Numbered from the stretch's first letter, positions 8,304 to 17,472 are shown. The stretch is DNA of 64,000 nucleotides from Alkalihalobacillus sp. TS-13 (GCF_019720915.1 NZ_JAHKSI010000001.1:930001-994000), one strand, 5' to 3'. Made by a program: numbers and translations. Notes: generated by a model not told the origin, from the sequence alone.

Positions 8304-9584
8304 ATGAATTTTTTAAATCAAGATAAACCATTAGTAGAGCTTTCAAAGAAAATAGAAGATAAAATCAGGCCAGTACATGAGAAGATTGTCGCCGTTGAAG
8401 AGTTCAATCAACAAAAAGTCTTATCGGCTTTTCGCAACCACCAGGTTAGTGACTTTCATTTTACTCCTTCGACAGGTTATGGATACGATGATACTGGCCG
8501 GGATGTGCTTGAAAAGGTCTATGCAGAGGTATTTGGTACAGAAGCGGCAATCGTCCGCCCGCATATTATTTCTGGTACACATGCGATCTCCGTTGCTCTC
8601 TCAGGAGTTCTCCGACCAAAAAATGAACTTCTTTATATCACGGGAAAACCCTATGATACTCTCGAGGAAATCGTCGGGATACGTGGTGATGGTAAAGGTT
8701 CATTGAAAGAATTTGATATTACTTACCAGGCGATTGATCTTCTCTCCGATGGAGGGATTGATTACGATACGGTTAAGAAAAAGATTCATAGTCAAACGAA
8801 AATGATTGGAATTCAACGTTCAAAAGGCTATTCGGATCGTACTTCCTTCACAATCACACAAATTAAAGAAATGGTTGAGTTCGTTAAAAGTATCAAACCA
8901 GATGTCATTGTTTTTGTTGACAATTGCTATGGGGAGTTTGTAGAAATGGAAGAACCGACAGATGCTGGTGCAGATTTGATCGCAGGTTCACTCATTAAGA
9001 ACCCAGGTGGAGGTCTTGCAAAGATTGGTGGATACATCGCTGGACGTGAAGATTTGATTGATCTATGTGCGTATCGATTGACTTCACCTGGTCTAGGAAG
9101 AGAAGCGGGAGCCTCTTTGGATACCCTATTGGACATGTACCAAGGATTTTTTCTCGCTCCGCATGTCGTAAGTCAATCATTGAAAGGTGCCGTCTTTACA
9201 GCAGCCTTTTTAGAGGAATTAGGATTCGATACTTCACCGCGATGGGACAGTGAGCGCACGGATCTCGTCCAATCGGTGAAATTCCATAATCCGGATTTCA
9301 TGGTTCGTTTTTGCCAGGCGATCCAAAAGGCATCTCCAGTCAATGCCCATGTTGTGCCTCATCCAAGCTATATGCCCGGTTATGAAGACGACGTGATTAT
9401 GGCAGCAGGGACATTCATCCAGGGGGCGAGTATCGAATTATCGGCTGATGGACCGATACGCCCTCCTTTTGAAGCATATGTCCAAGGCGGATTGACATAT
9501 TCACACGTCAAGCTAGCGATAATGTCCGCTGTATATGAATTGAAAGAATCTGGTTTAACAATAAAAGAAAAGGGAATTAACTAA
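8304..9584 (+). CDS. ynbB: PLP-dependent lyase, methionine gamma-lyase/aluminium-resistance family (YnbB-like)
   Basis: A 426-residue fold-type-I PLP enzyme of the family annotated as aluminium resistance protein or methionine gamma-lyase-like. Features include GYGYDDTGRDVLEKVYAEVFGTEAAIVRPHIISGTHA near residues 50-90, FVDNCYGEF (the PLP-ring region) and the Schiff-base lysine context GSLIKNPGGGLAKIGGYIAG. Its position between hflX and glnR is the conserved Bacillus order. The natural substrate is not known; a beta- or gamma-elimination on a sulfur amino acid is a family-level guess. An ATG with a weak RBS (AGGAGATTAAG) lies 16 bp after hflX. Confidence 0.88.
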   Translation: MNFLNQDKPLVELSKKIEDKIRPVHEKIVAVEEFNQQKVLSAFRNHQVSDFHFTPSTGYGYDDTGRDVLEKVYAEVFGTEAAIVRPHIISGTHAISVALSGVLRPKNELLYITGKPYDTLEEIVGIRGDGKGSLKEFDITYQAIDLLSDGGIDYDTVKKKIHSQTKMIGIQRSKGYSDRTSFTITQIKEMVEFVKSIKPDVIVFVDNCYGEFVEMEEPTDAGADLIAGSLIKNPGGGLAKIGGYIAGREDLIDLCAYRLTSPGLGREAGASLDTLLDMYQGFFLAPHVVSQSLKGAVFTAAFLEELGFDTSPRWDSERTDLVQSVKFHNPDFMVRFCQAIQKASPVNAHVVPHPSYMPGYEDDVIMAAGTFIQGASIELSADGPIRPPFEAYVQGGLTYSHVKLAIMSAVYELKESGLTIKEKGIN

Positions 9585-9585
9585 A

Positions 9586-9612
9586 GGGAGTGTGTGTTTC
9601 ACTCTCTTTTTT
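9586..9612 (+). terminator. Terminator after ynbB
   Basis: GGGAGTG/CACTCTC forms a 7-bp stem around TGTGTTT and is followed by TTTTTT. It separates the spoVK-ynbB block from glnRA. Confidence 0.8.
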
Positions 9613-9645
9613 CTTATGTGGTAAAAAATTATTAACTGCTGAGTC

Positions 9646-9760
9646 TGTGAAATTCACTCCCTTTCCGCGGTCGGACCGCAAAACTCCTCGCTCGGTCCTC
9701 GCTGCGGGATCTTGCCTGGCTCGCCATTCCAGCAGGAGTGTCGCGAATTACACTTTTCCA
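9646..9760. repeat. GC-rich interspersed repeat between ynbB and glnR
   Basis: An island markedly richer in GC than its surroundings (containing TTTCCGCGGTCGGACCGC and GCTGCGGGATCTTGCC) is bounded by inverted ends: GTGAAATTCACTCC on the left and GGAGTGTCGCGAATTACAC on the right. The small open frame across it (9590-9793) has no protein-like features. I recall closely similar intergenic repeats in many Bacillaceae genomes. Only one copy is seen in this window. Confidence 0.55.
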
Positions 9761-9801
9761 ACCGACAGTATGACTTATCTAAGCCCAACTTAAAAAAGAA
9801 A

Positions 9802-9852
9802 TGTAAGGTTTTCTAACATTCTATTGACATAAAACCTCACATTGCATATACT
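9802..9852 (+). promoter_or_regulatory. glnRA promoter with two GlnR boxes
   Basis: Sigma-A promoter: TTGACA at 9824-9829, 17-nt spacer, TATACT at 9847-9852. A perfect GlnR/TnrA box TGTNA-N7-TNACA lies at 9802-9818. A second box, TGACA-N7-TCACA at 9825-9841, deviates in one position and overlaps the -35. This is the two-site layout known for glnRA of B. subtilis, so repression under nitrogen excess is expected. Confidence 0.9.
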
Positions 9853-9881
9853 ATAAATAATTCAAAGAGAGGAGGCACGAT

Positions 9882-10271
9882 ATGGGAGATCAAGTGAGAA
9901 GGAATATGCCCTTATTTCCCATGGGGATTGTCATGCAACTGACGGAGTTATCAGCACGGCAAATCCGTTACTATGAAGAAAACAAGTTGATAACGCCAGC
10001 TCGTTCAGAAGGGAATCGAAGGATGTTCTCCTTCAACGATGTTGACCGGTTGCTGGAAATCAAGTCTCTTCTTGAACGTGGAGTCAATTTAGCTGGAATT
10101 CGAGAGGTCTTTGAAATGAAAGAGAAGGGTATAAATCGAATGCCCCCTTACTATAAAAAAGAACCATCCGAAGCGGATCTCCACAAGAATTTGAAAAAAG
10201 AACTCTATCAAGCAGGTCGTTATGGGAAGACCTCATTGATTCAGGGAGAGTTGTCTCGATTCTTCAATTGA
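9882..10271 (+). CDS. glnR: GlnR nitrogen regulator, MerR family
   Basis: A 129-residue repressor with an N-terminal MerR winged helix ([20 protein letters not shown], then [20 protein letters not shown]) and a short C-terminal tail ([18 protein letters not shown]) of the kind that senses feedback-inhibited glutamine synthetase. It represses its own operon and other nitrogen genes when glutamine is plentiful. GlnR boxes lie directly upstream. The RBS GAGGAGG is 6-7 nt before ATG 9882. The gene is cotranscribed with glnA, 57 bp downstream. Confidence 0.95.
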   Translation: MGDQVRRNMPLFPMGIVMQLTELSARQIRYYEENKLITPARSEGNRRMFSFNDVDRLLEIKSLLERGVNLAGIREVFEMKEKGINRMPPYYKKEPSEADLHKNLKKELYQAGRYGKTSLIQGELSRFFN

Positions 10272-10328
10272 ATCAATCATCATTTACAGGTAGTAATGAA
10301 GTTTTAAATCAAATAGGGAGGAAACAAA

Positions 10329-11666
10329 ATGAGCTCGAAGTATACGAAGGACCAAATTTTTAAAATGGTGAAAGAAGAAAACGTAAGATTCGTCCGACTA
10401 CAATTTACAGATCTACTTGGTATCATCAAAAACGTGGAGATTCCTACAAGTCAGTTGGAAAAAGCTCTTGATAACAAGATGATGTTCGATGGATCATCTA
10501 TCGAAGGGTTTGTCCGTATCGAAGAATCAGATATGTACCTCTATCCTGATTTAGATACATTCGTCGTTTTCCCTTGGACATCTGAAAAAGGAAAGGTTGC
10601 ACGTTTGATCTGTGATATCTATAACCCGGATGGAACACCATTCGACGGAGATCCACGCGCAAACTTGAAGCGTGTACTTAAAGAAATGGAAGAGTTGGGC
10701 TTCACTGATTTCAATATTGGACCAGAGCCAGAATTCTTCTTGTTCAAAAATGATGAAAAAGGCGAACCTACTCTTGAATTGAATGATAAAGGCGGTTATT
10801 TCGACTTAGCCCCTACAGACCTTGGTGAAAATTGCCGCCGTGATATCGTGCTCGAACTTGAAGACATGGGCTTTGAAATTGAAGCTTCTCACCACGAAGT
10901 TGCCCCAGGGCAGCACGAAATCGATTTCAAATATGCAGATGCAGTTACAACTTGTGACAATATCCAAACATTCAAACTCGTCGTTAAGACAATCGCTCGT
11001 AAACACGGATTGCATGCGACATTCATGCCGAAGCCGTTATTTGGTGTAAATGGATCTGGAATGCATGCCAACATGTCCCTCTTCAAAGGAAAGGATAATG
11101 CATTTTACGACCAGAATTCTCAAACACAGTTGAGTGAGACTGCGATGCAATTTCTATCAGGAATCGTGAAGCATGCTGAAGCATTCACGGCTGTCACAAA
11201 CCCAACCGTCAACTCCTATAAACGTCTTGTACCTGGTTATGAAGCACCTTGTTATGTTGCATGGTCTATGCAGAATCGTAGTCCGTTGATCCGTATTCCT
11301 GCATCTAGAGGCGTAAGTACTCGTATCGAGGTCCGTAGTGTCGACCCGGCTGCTAACCCATATTTGGCAATGGCGGCTATGCTTGCAGCGGGACTTGACG
11401 GGATCAAGAACAAAATGGAAGCACCAACACCAGTAGATCGTAACATCTATGCAATGGATAAAGAAGAGCGTGAAGAAGCGGGTATCCGTGATCTACCTGC
11501 AACATTGAGTGACGCATTAGAAAAGTTCAGAAAGAGCGAAGTCATGAAAGCTGCTCTCGGTGATCACGCAACAGAACACTTCATTGAACTAAAAGAAATT
11601 GAATGGGATATGTTCCGTACGCAAGTTCACCCTTGGGAACGTGAACAATATATCCAACTATACTAA
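10329..11666 (+). CDS. glnA: Glutamine synthetase, type I-alpha
   Basis: A 445-residue enzyme that makes glutamine from glutamate, ammonia and ATP in the cytoplasm. Motifs include [10 protein letters not shown], the metal/glutamate region GPEPEFFLF, the ATP-binding stretch [18 protein letters not shown] and the flap [13 protein letters not shown]. Arg63 in [10 protein letters not shown] corresponds to the GSI-alpha residue used for glutamine feedback inhibition. No adenylylation loop of the GSI-beta type is seen. Length equals that of B. subtilis GlnA. The RBS AGGGAGG is well placed and the gene is followed by a strong terminator. Confidence 0.97.
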   Translation: MSSKYTKDQIFKMVKEENVRFVRLQFTDLLGIIKNVEIPTSQLEKALDNKMMFDGSSIEGFVRIEESDMYLYPDLDTFVVFPWTSEKGKVARLICDIYNPDGTPFDGDPRANLKRVLKEMEELGFTDFNIGPEPEFFLFKNDEKGEPTLELNDKGGYFDLAPTDLGENCRRDIVLELEDMGFEIEASHHEVAPGQHEIDFKYADAVTTCDNIQTFKLVVKTIARKHGLHATFMPKPLFGVNGSGMHANMSLFKGKDNAFYDQNSQTQLSETAMQFLSGIVKHAEAFTAVTNPTVNSYKRLVPGYEAPCYVAWSMQNRSPLIRIPASRGVSTRIEVRSVDPAANPYLAMAAMLAAGLDGIKNKMEAPTPVDRNIYAMDKEEREEAGIRDLPATLSDALEKFRKSEVMKAALGDHATEHFIELKEIEWDMFRTQVHPWEREQYIQLY

Positions 11667-11671
11667 ACTGA

Positions 11672-11712
11672 TAAACCCTTGACACTATTGGTGTCAGGGG
11701 TTTTAATTTTTT
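11672..11712 (+). terminator. Terminator after glnA
   Basis: A long stem AAACCCTTGACAC / GTGTCAGGGGTTT with a short loop is followed by a T-rich run. It marks the end of the conserved core block. Confidence 0.9.
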
Positions 11713-11975
11713 GGTCAAATTTATAATTTTTCTTGGAGGTGATGATTGACCAAAATTGACCAAAAAATTTAATGATTAGTAAAAATTTAGATTTTTCGAT
11801 CCTTTTTCTCGCCTCCTCAATATTCTTTGTCCATTTTGCATGTGTGATTTTCCTGCTTTTTTCATAGCCAATTTATGAACACACTTTCCGCAATATCTTA
11901 GTATCCCTTTCTTTTGGTATAAACCCTCTAAGGATTATAAATAAAATCTTCTCATAAGCCGAATCAATTATATAA

Positions 11976-12232
11976 TCACTTATATAATAGAGCGTAACCG
12001 ATGGATTTCTGTGGAGAAGTATTTTTTGCAACATCAATACATCCACTTTTATATATCGGATGGTAATAATAAAAATGGTATCCAAACGTCTTCCAAAGGG
12101 TTTCCAAGGTATAAGCTCGTATAACTTTAAGCTTAAACTCTACAGAGTAGTATTGTCTGGCCATATAAAAACTCCCCTAGGTAAACAGATTTTATTTTTC
12201 ATCTGTCTATCTTTAGGGGAGCATATCATAAA
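11976..12232 (-). mobile_element. IS3-family (IS150-group-like) remnant: left end and truncated orfA
   Basis: Read on the minus strand, a terminal-repeat-like TGATATGCTCCCCTAAAGATAGAC at about 12232-12209 leads into a hairpin (ATCTGT...ACCTAGGGGAGT) and then an ATG at 12164 starting MARQYYSVEFKLKVIRAY. This is the usual opening of an IS3/IS150-type OrfA helix-turn-helix. After about 18 residues the frame continues into unrelated, tyrosine-rich sequence (to 11976), so the transposase is broken. No second end or orfB was found. The assignment rests on recalled IS150-type ends and the N-terminal motif. Confidence 0.6.
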
Positions 12233-12239
12233 ATAGGGT

Positions 12240-12626
12240 ACGCCTTTTATGGTAATAGCAACAATCTATTAGAAAATAGCCTTAACATAAGATGTTCAAA
12301 TCTGTGAAATAAAACAAGAAATGATGCTAATACAAATTTTAATGATGAAATGCCGAATAAACTTCCTGTTGGTATAAAGATTTTTTCAGCCAAAGAAAGG
12401 ATATTATACTTGTTGAAATCATTGGAGAAATCTTGAAATACATTACAATCGTTGGCTAATACAATTCGTTAAAATTACACTGTAATTAAAGATTAGTCGC
12501 TATATATTAAATGTATTGCTAATTATGATCTAATTGAAATACTTTTTGAATGTAAATTCAATTGTTAATTTTTTTCTCCACATTATCTGAACTACTTACT
12601 TTTGAACTATATAGTCCGTATCGAAT
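12240..12626. other. AT-rich gap without recognisable genes
   Basis: A very AT-rich stretch between the IS remnant and a short minus-strand ORF. I see no promoter, repeat array or conserved frame in it. It is part of the 1.8-kb scar that separates the glnRA core from the PucR/OPT operon. Confidence 0.5.
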
Positions 12627-12770
12627 TTAAAAAGAATCCAATCGCTGATTCATTGCCTTTAATCTTGTGTCAATCTTTTGAAAGTCCGCGTGATGCTGTT
12701 CTTTTATGCTTGCAACTTCTGTCTTAATCTCATTTATTCCCTGTAGCATTTGTTTCAGAATAATTTCCAT
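12627..12770 (-). CDS. Small coiled-coil protein, 47 aa
   Basis: A minus-strand frame from ATG 12770 to TAA 12627 encodes MEIILKQMLQGINEIKTEVA and continues with heptad-like spacing of I/L residues (SIKEQ..HADFQKIDTRLKAMNQRLDSF). The composition fits a short coiled coil like those found in phage and accessory loci. An AAAGGAT RBS lies 8 nt upstream. No function is known. It could be a leftover of a mobile element, given the IS remnant nearby. Confidence 0.45.
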   Translation of the reverse strand: MEIILKQMLQGINEIKTEVASIKEQHHADFQKIDTRLKAMNQRLDSF

Positions 12771-12846
12771 TCTATCTATCCTTTCACTATCCTAGTACAT
12801 TACATAGTGGACCCTGGTAGATTGGGTTGACTTAACGGAAATACTA

Positions 12847-12990
12847 GTGAGAGTCGTTTCTGTCAAAATCCACCACGGTCAAGTCTTGAAAACAGATTTT
12901 ACGAACATCGACAGTTCAGATAACCTCAGGAGGTTTGATTGGAAGATGAAACTGCTCAAAACGAAAGGCTTCAAAATTGTCGAACGCTAA
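12847..12990 (+). CDS. Possible small protein or gene fragment, 47 aa
   Basis: A frame from GTG 12847 (MRVVSVKIHHGQVLKTDFTN...) to TAA 12988 reads like coding sequence, with varied residues and a basic C-terminus (MKLLKTKGFKIVER). It has only a weak RBS and no recognised family. It may be the 3' end of a decayed gene. Confidence 0.22.
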   Translation: MRVVSVKIHHGQVLKTDFTNIDSSDNLRRFDWKMKLLKTKGFKIVER

Positions 12991-13097
12991 ACCCCCTGTG
13001 TTATTCTCTTCTGCCTTTATCATCTCACTAATTAAATTAATCTGTCTCTACAAACGGAAGCAGTGAATACTCTGATTGAGCATTCGCCCCTATTAAC

Positions 13098-13313
13098 TTA
13101 ATAAGATTTTATATTTTGATTGTTTAATTTCTCGACAATTAAAGGTATTTCCTCCAAATTTTCTACTATAAAATCTGCTTTAACGTTATCCCATTGATAG
13201 TCTCTTTTCCATATATTACGTCTTTTATTTATTTTAAAAAAGCGGTTGCGTCCCAAACCTTCTTCCTCCTCCTGAAAAATTTGCTGAAAATACCATAGGA
13301 ATATTTTTACCAA
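13098..13313 (-). pseudogene. Possible C-terminal remnant of a HAD-like hydrolase
   Basis: The minus-strand frame ends NVKADFIVENLEEIPLIVEKL followed by about ten more residues, resembling the tail of HAD-superfamily phosphatases. The upstream part of the frame (VKIFLWYFQQIFQEEEEG) does not continue that fold and there is no good start, so it looks like a fragment. The identification is tentative. Confidence 0.3.
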
Positions 13314-13399
13314 AATATTCTATATTACACCGTAAAACAGGGGAAAATAGCAACAATCTATACAAAAGAGCCTTACGGGAAAAAAAGTACCCACAAATA

Positions 13400-13453
13400 C
13401 TTGCCTCAAACTAAAATAAGTTATAATAGTAGGAATAGTTAGATATATTCCTA
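13400..13453 (+). promoter_or_regulatory. Promoter and palindromic operator candidate before the PucR-type gene
   Basis: TATAAT at 13422-13427 is preceded at 15-16 nt by TTGCCT/CTTGCC. Immediately downstream lies a perfect 8-bp inverted repeat, TAGGAATA-N8-TATTCCTA (13430-13453). A palindrome overlapping the transcription start suggests autoregulation. No second copy was seen before the structural genes at 15236. Confidence 0.5.
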
Positions 13454-13527
13454 ATCTTATATACAAAGTAAATTAGCAAAAAGGAAGCGGGAGAACCGTT
13501 CCCATGCTTCTTCCAGGAGGTGAGTCT

Positions 13528-15099
13528 ATGAATGTATCTGATGCGTTACAACTTGAGGAGCTGCAGAAAGCGGTGGTTTTGGCAGGGAATGGTGGTCTCA
13601 ATCGTCAGATTAAAGCAGCTGAGGTGATGGAAGTACCGGATATTAGCGGCTGGTTAACGGAGGGTATTCTCATCATATCTACCTTTTATTCCGTGAAGGA
13701 TTTGCCGGAAGCGCAAATCAAGATGTTTAAAAACTTAATTCAAGTAAATGGAGCTGGTTTAATTATTAAAGTTGGCAGGTATGTGAAGGAGCTGCCACAG
13801 GAGATGTATCACCTGGCAAATGAACACAATATGCCAATTATTTCACTACCAGTTGACGTTTCATTCGTAAATATTCTAACTGCTCTTTTTGAGAAGATAT
13901 ACGAAGAGAAGAAGGCTTATCAGCATGAGCATTTCCAAATGATGGACAAGCTTCTAAATAACAAGTTTCATAACTTTCAAGAATTCCTCATTCACCTATC
14001 ATCTATTACAGGTGAGAATGTATACTATGAGGATTACAAGGATAGGTTACTTGCCTATGCGAATAAAAAGGTAGATAAACGACGTAAATCATTTAAACTG
14101 TTAAGTCTTCCGGCAATATCGAAGATAGAAGATAGGTTAGTGATTCCGATAGAAGACGCGAATGGCTGTTTCGGTAGCTTGCATATTTTATATGGACAAT
14201 CTCCATTATTAGTCGGTGTATTGGAGAGCTTCCTAACTAGTATAAATGAACAAGCTAAGCTCCTTTTGTTAAAGGATCAATTCGAGTTTCACAAACAGCA
14301 TCAACGAGAAAATCAGTTTTTGCACAAGTTATTACTTGAGAATAGAATCATAGATGATGAGGTAATGAAAAGCTATCTAAAATCGGAGCGAAGCGACACT
14401 TCCTATGGGTTATTTGCCATCGAGATATCGAAATTCCCGTTGGAGCTTTTGTCTCCACAAGAAAAGGATATGGTAACCGTAAACTTTGCTTACAATAAGC
14501 TTAATGAAATCGTTGAGAGCATGCTGGGAAAGACAATCCTATACAATGACCATCGATATCTTTACGGACTTTATGTTTGCCAAGATGGTGAAAAACGGGA
14601 ACACCTTTTTGGAAAATTAAGGAAAATTACTGAAATGATATCCGCAGAATTCGAATGTAAAGTACACATTGGGGTAAGTCTTTCACGTGGGCACTTAGAA
14701 GAAATGGATAAAGCGATGGATGAGGTGAAGGTAATTCTTCAATCATCTATTGACAGTAATCAGGAAGAGACTGTTCTCGCATACGAACAATTAGGAATCA
14801 ATAAAATTTTACTAAAATTGAAAAATGATGAAGATATTAAAGAGCTTATAAAAATGAAGCTTGATGCTATTAGGTTTGATGAAGGCGAAAAACATGATGA
14901 ATTACTGCAAACGCTTGAGGTCTTCTTGTTAGAGAATGGTAATCATTCCAAAGCATCAGAAAAACTATTTATTCATAGACGTACATTAAAATACAGATTA
15001 GATAAAATTGAAGCTATCTTAAACATTAATTTGGATGATAGCGAAACTCGATTTCTACTATATTTCTTACTGAAAATGAGGGGAATATTACTCGCATAA
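13528..15099 (+). CDS. PucR-family transcriptional regulator
   Basis: A 523-residue regulator. The N-terminal PucR ligand domain (about residues 1-120) begins MNVSDALQLEELQKAVVLAG and includes the VPDISGWLTEGILIISTFYS segment. A GAF-like and GGDEF-like middle follows, then a C-terminal PucR helix-turn-helix (residues about 460-523, NHSKASEKLFIHRRTLKYRLDKIE). The ATG at 13528 is preferred over 13504 because AGGAGGTG lies 6 nt upstream of it. PucR proteins usually activate nearby catabolic genes in response to a pathway metabolite. The next gene starts 136 bp downstream after a terminator, so this protein likely controls the 15.2-23.8 kb operon. Confidence 0.88.
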   Translation: MNVSDALQLEELQKAVVLAGNGGLNRQIKAAEVMEVPDISGWLTEGILIISTFYSVKDLPEAQIKMFKNLIQVNGAGLIIKVGRYVKELPQEMYHLANEHNMPIISLPVDVSFVNILTALFEKIYEEKKAYQHEHFQMMDKLLNNKFHNFQEFLIHLSSITGENVYYEDYKDRLLAYANKKVDKRRKSFKLLSLPAISKIEDRLVIPIEDANGCFGSLHILYGQSPLLVGVLESFLTSINEQAKLLLLKDQFEFHKQHQRENQFLHKLLLENRIIDDEVMKSYLKSERSDTSYGLFAIEISKFPLELLSPQEKDMVTVNFAYNKLNEIVESMLGKTILYNDHRYLYGLYVCQDGEKREHLFGKLRKITEMISAEFECKVHIGVSLSRGHLEEMDKAMDEVKVILQSSIDSNQEETVLAYEQLGINKILLKLKNDEDIKELIKMKLDAIRFDEGEKHDELLQTLEVFLLENGNHSKASEKLFIHRRTLKYRLDKIEAILNINLDDSETRFLLYFLLKMRGILLA

Positions 15100-15126
15100 C
15101 CGCAAAGTTGCGGTTTCTTTTTTTTT
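15098..15126 (+). terminator. Terminator after the pucR-type gene
   Basis: AACCGCAA/TTGCGGTT forms a tight 8-bp stem with a 2-nt loop, followed by a long T run. The regulator is therefore transcribed separately from the operon behind it. Confidence 0.88.
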
Positions 15127-15235
15127 ATTGGACAAAATGAGTAAAAATCCATAACTATGATTACACATATTTGGCATGTACATTTACTTGTCAGAAAATT
15201 TATAATTTACCAAACGATAAAAAGGATGGGGTTAA

Positions 15236-15904
15236 ATGCTAGGTTTAGTTCGGGTTTTAACAACAGAAGATGAAAAAGTTCTTCAAGAGCATTCAAAGGT
15301 CATGAAAAAAAAGTATGGGATTGCTTCCATATCACGGTGTATTCCAGACCAGCCAAATGGAATTCATAGTGAAGAAACCGAGAAATTAGCGGTACCGAAA
15401 ATTGAAAAACTGGTGAAAGACATGATTGAAAATGACCACGTTACCGCTATTACCATTAGTTGTGCAGCAGATCCAGCAGTAGATTTATGTAGAGAAACCA
15501 CGGATGTTCCTGTCTTTGGGGCTGGGGAGGTTGGTGCTTATGCAGCGGTAATGGTTAATCGCAAAATTGGAGTTCTTGGAATCACACCACATGTACCGCC
15601 GAAAATTGCTACTATTCTTGGTGATAGACTGGTTGCTCACGCCTATCCCGAAGGTGTTCGTAAAACAACTGATTTAATGGAAGAAAAAGCGGTTGGCAAA
15701 GCTATTGAAGCAGCACAGTCGCTTATTAACCAGGGGGCAACGTGTATTTTATTTGCTTGTACAGGATTTTCGACAATTGGACTAAAAGAAGAACTAGTTA
15801 AGCACGTAGAAGTTCCAATAATTGACCTTGTTCAGGCACAGGCTATTGCTTATTCATTAATAATTTTAAAAGGGGGAGATTACTTTGAACCAACGTACAT
15901 TTGA
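15236..15904 (+). CDS. Asp/Glu racemase-superfamily protein (hydantoin-racemase-like)
   Basis: A 222-residue protein of the aspartate/glutamate/hydantoin racemase fold. Both catalytic-type cysteines are present: one in TISCAADPAVD (about residue 81) and one in LFACTGFST (about residue 178), as in two-base racemases. GAGEVGAYAAVMVNRKIGVLGIT is the conserved hinge region. Possible roles are racemisation of an amino acid, hydantoin or related acid, or a non-racemase activity of the fold. It opens the operon, has GGATGGGG as RBS, and overlaps the OPT transporter gene by 20 nt, suggesting translational coupling. Confidence 0.8.
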   Translation: MLGLVRVLTTEDEKVLQEHSKVMKKKYGIASISRCIPDQPNGIHSEETEKLAVPKIEKLVKDMIENDHVTAITISCAADPAVDLCRETTDVPVFGAGEVGAYAAVMVNRKIGVLGITPHVPPKIATILGDRLVAHAYPEGVRKTTDLMEEKAVGKAIEAAQSLINQGATCILFACTGFSTIGLKEELVKHVEVPIIDLVQAQAIAYSLIILKGGDYFEPTYI

Positions 15905-17453
15905 TGCTTCATTTATCATTATTTCTATTTTAATTTCCATCTTTGGTGCAATTATTGGGATGCAAATTATTGTAACATTAGGAATTACACCAAATACTTC
16001 CATTATTGGTGCTCTAATTGCAATGCTTGTTGCCCGTATTCCGATGCAACTGTTCTACAAGTATAAGTCACTAGAGAACCAAAATCTTATTCAGACGTCA
16101 ATTTCAGCTGCAACATTCGGTGCAGCAAACAGTCTACTAATCCCAATCGGTCTCCCGTATGTTTTAGGAAGACCAGACCTTATTATACCGATGTTAATAG
16201 GAGCTGGAATCGCCTTAATTATTGATGCACTTATTTTATATAAAGTTTTTGATTCCAAATTATTTGGTGCTGATGAGGCTTGGCCACCAGGTATAGCGAC
16301 TGCTGAAGCGTTGAAGGCAGGAGATGAAGGAGGAAAGAAAGCTAAATTCCTCGGGATTGGAATCGTAGCAGGTATTGGAGGTGCTTGGGCAGGAATTCCA
16401 ATGTCTGCACTCGGGGTAGCTTTTATCGGAAATATCTGGGCACTAACGATGTTTGGTCTTGGTCTACTTCTTAAAGGCTATTCTGTCCAACTCTTTAACG
16501 TTAATTTAGACGAATATTATATACCCCATGGGATGATGATCGGTGCCGGTTTGGTCGCCCTAATTCAATTTATCATTACGATTGTGAAAGGGCGTAAGCA
16601 GGCAAAAGCGGAGGCTGCAGCGGCAGCAGAAACAACATACACCCGTTCAGAGCAAGATTTAATGAAAGGATTTGGATATGGATTTGCCGCTTATCTAGGT
16701 GGGGCAATATTTGTTGCACTAATCGGTGGCTTATTGACAGAACTAAGCTTTGGTCAGCTATTGTTATTCGTACTATTTGCGGCATTTGCAGCTCTTGTTT
16801 CTGAAATTATCGTTGGGGTAGCTGCGATGCACTCTGGTTGGTTCCCAGCTTTTGCCGTTACATTGATATCTTTAGTTATTGGATTACTTCTTGGATTTCC
16901 ACCGATTGCTTTGGCGCTTTTAGTAGGTTATACAGCTGCTACTGGACCTGCGTTTGCTGATTTTGGCTATGACTTAAAAAGCGGTGTGTTGATACGTGAT
17001 CGCAGCAAGATTCAAGCTGAGCTATTTGGTCGAAAGCTTCAGTTGAAGTCAGCGTTGATTGGTTTTGGAGTTGCAATAGTAATGGTGGCACTATTCCATA
17101 ATGTATTCTTTGAACAAGACCTCGTACCACCTGTTGACCGGGTTTATGCTGCCACGATTGAGGCCGGAATTAGTGGTGAAGTAGGCAAGTACTTGTTACT
17201 TTGGGCGTTACCAGGAGCACTAGTGCAACTTATTGGCGGACCGAAACGCCAGATGGGAATTTTATTTGCAACAGGTTTGTTAATTACATTCCCAATTGCT
17301 GGATGGGCTGTCATCGCTGGTATTATCGCTCGTGTAATTATTCTAAAAGTGCGTGGACCTGAAGCAGAGGCAACGATGTTTACAACAGCAGCAGGGTTTA
17401 TCGCCGGAGATGCATTATACAGCTTCTTCAGCTCATTATGGAAGGCTAGATAA
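15885..17453 (+). CDS. OPT-family transporter
   Basis: A 522-residue membrane protein with about a dozen hydrophobic segments and OPT-type sequence: FGADEAWPPGIATAEALKAGDEGG after the fourth helix pair, and FPPIALALLVGYTAATGPAFADFGYDLKSG. OPT transporters import oligopeptides or small peptide-like chelates by proton symport. The start is TTG at 15885 with a GGGGGAG RBS; no ATG fits as well. The context of racemase, DUF917, DUF1177, AroM and an M29-type protein suggests it imports the substrate of that pathway. Substrate unknown. Confidence 0.86.
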   Translation: MNQRTFDASFIIISILISIFGAIIGMQIIVTLGITPNTSIIGALIAMLVARIPMQLFYKYKSLENQNLIQTSISAATFGAANSLLIPIGLPYVLGRPDLIIPMLIGAGIALIIDALILYKVFDSKLFGADEAWPPGIATAEALKAGDEGGKKAKFLGIGIVAGIGGAWAGIPMSALGVAFIGNIWALTMFGLGLLLKGYSVQLFNVNLDEYYIPHGMMIGAGLVALIQFIITIVKGRKQAKAEAAAAAETTYTRSEQDLMKGFGYGFAAYLGGAIFVALIGGLLTELSFGQLLLFVLFAAFAALVSEIIVGVAAMHSGWFPAFAVTLISLVIGLLLGFPPIALALLVGYTAATGPAFADFGYDLKSGVLIRDRSKIQAELFGRKLQLKSALIGFGVAIVMVALFHNVFFEQDLVPPVDRVYAATIEAGISGEVGKYLLLWALPGALVQLIGGPKRQMGILFATGLLITFPIAGWAVIAGIIARVIILKVRGPEAEATMFTTAAGFIAGDALYSFFSSLWKAR

Positions 17454-17472
17454 AGAAGAGGAGTAGAAACCA

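Noticed and set aside
9590-9793. Small plus-strand frame after ynbB
   Set aside because: It starts inside a terminator hairpin and runs through a GC-rich interspersed repeat, with no RBS.
11976-12232. Complete insertion sequence
   Set aside because: Only one end and the first codons of orfA are recognisable. There is no orfB, no second terminal repeat and no target duplication.
15171-15193. Possible sigma-54 (-24/-12) promoter before the racemase-like gene
   Set aside because: TTGGCA is present but the -12 element is poor (TTTAC) and the regulator is PucR-type without a sigma-54 interaction domain.
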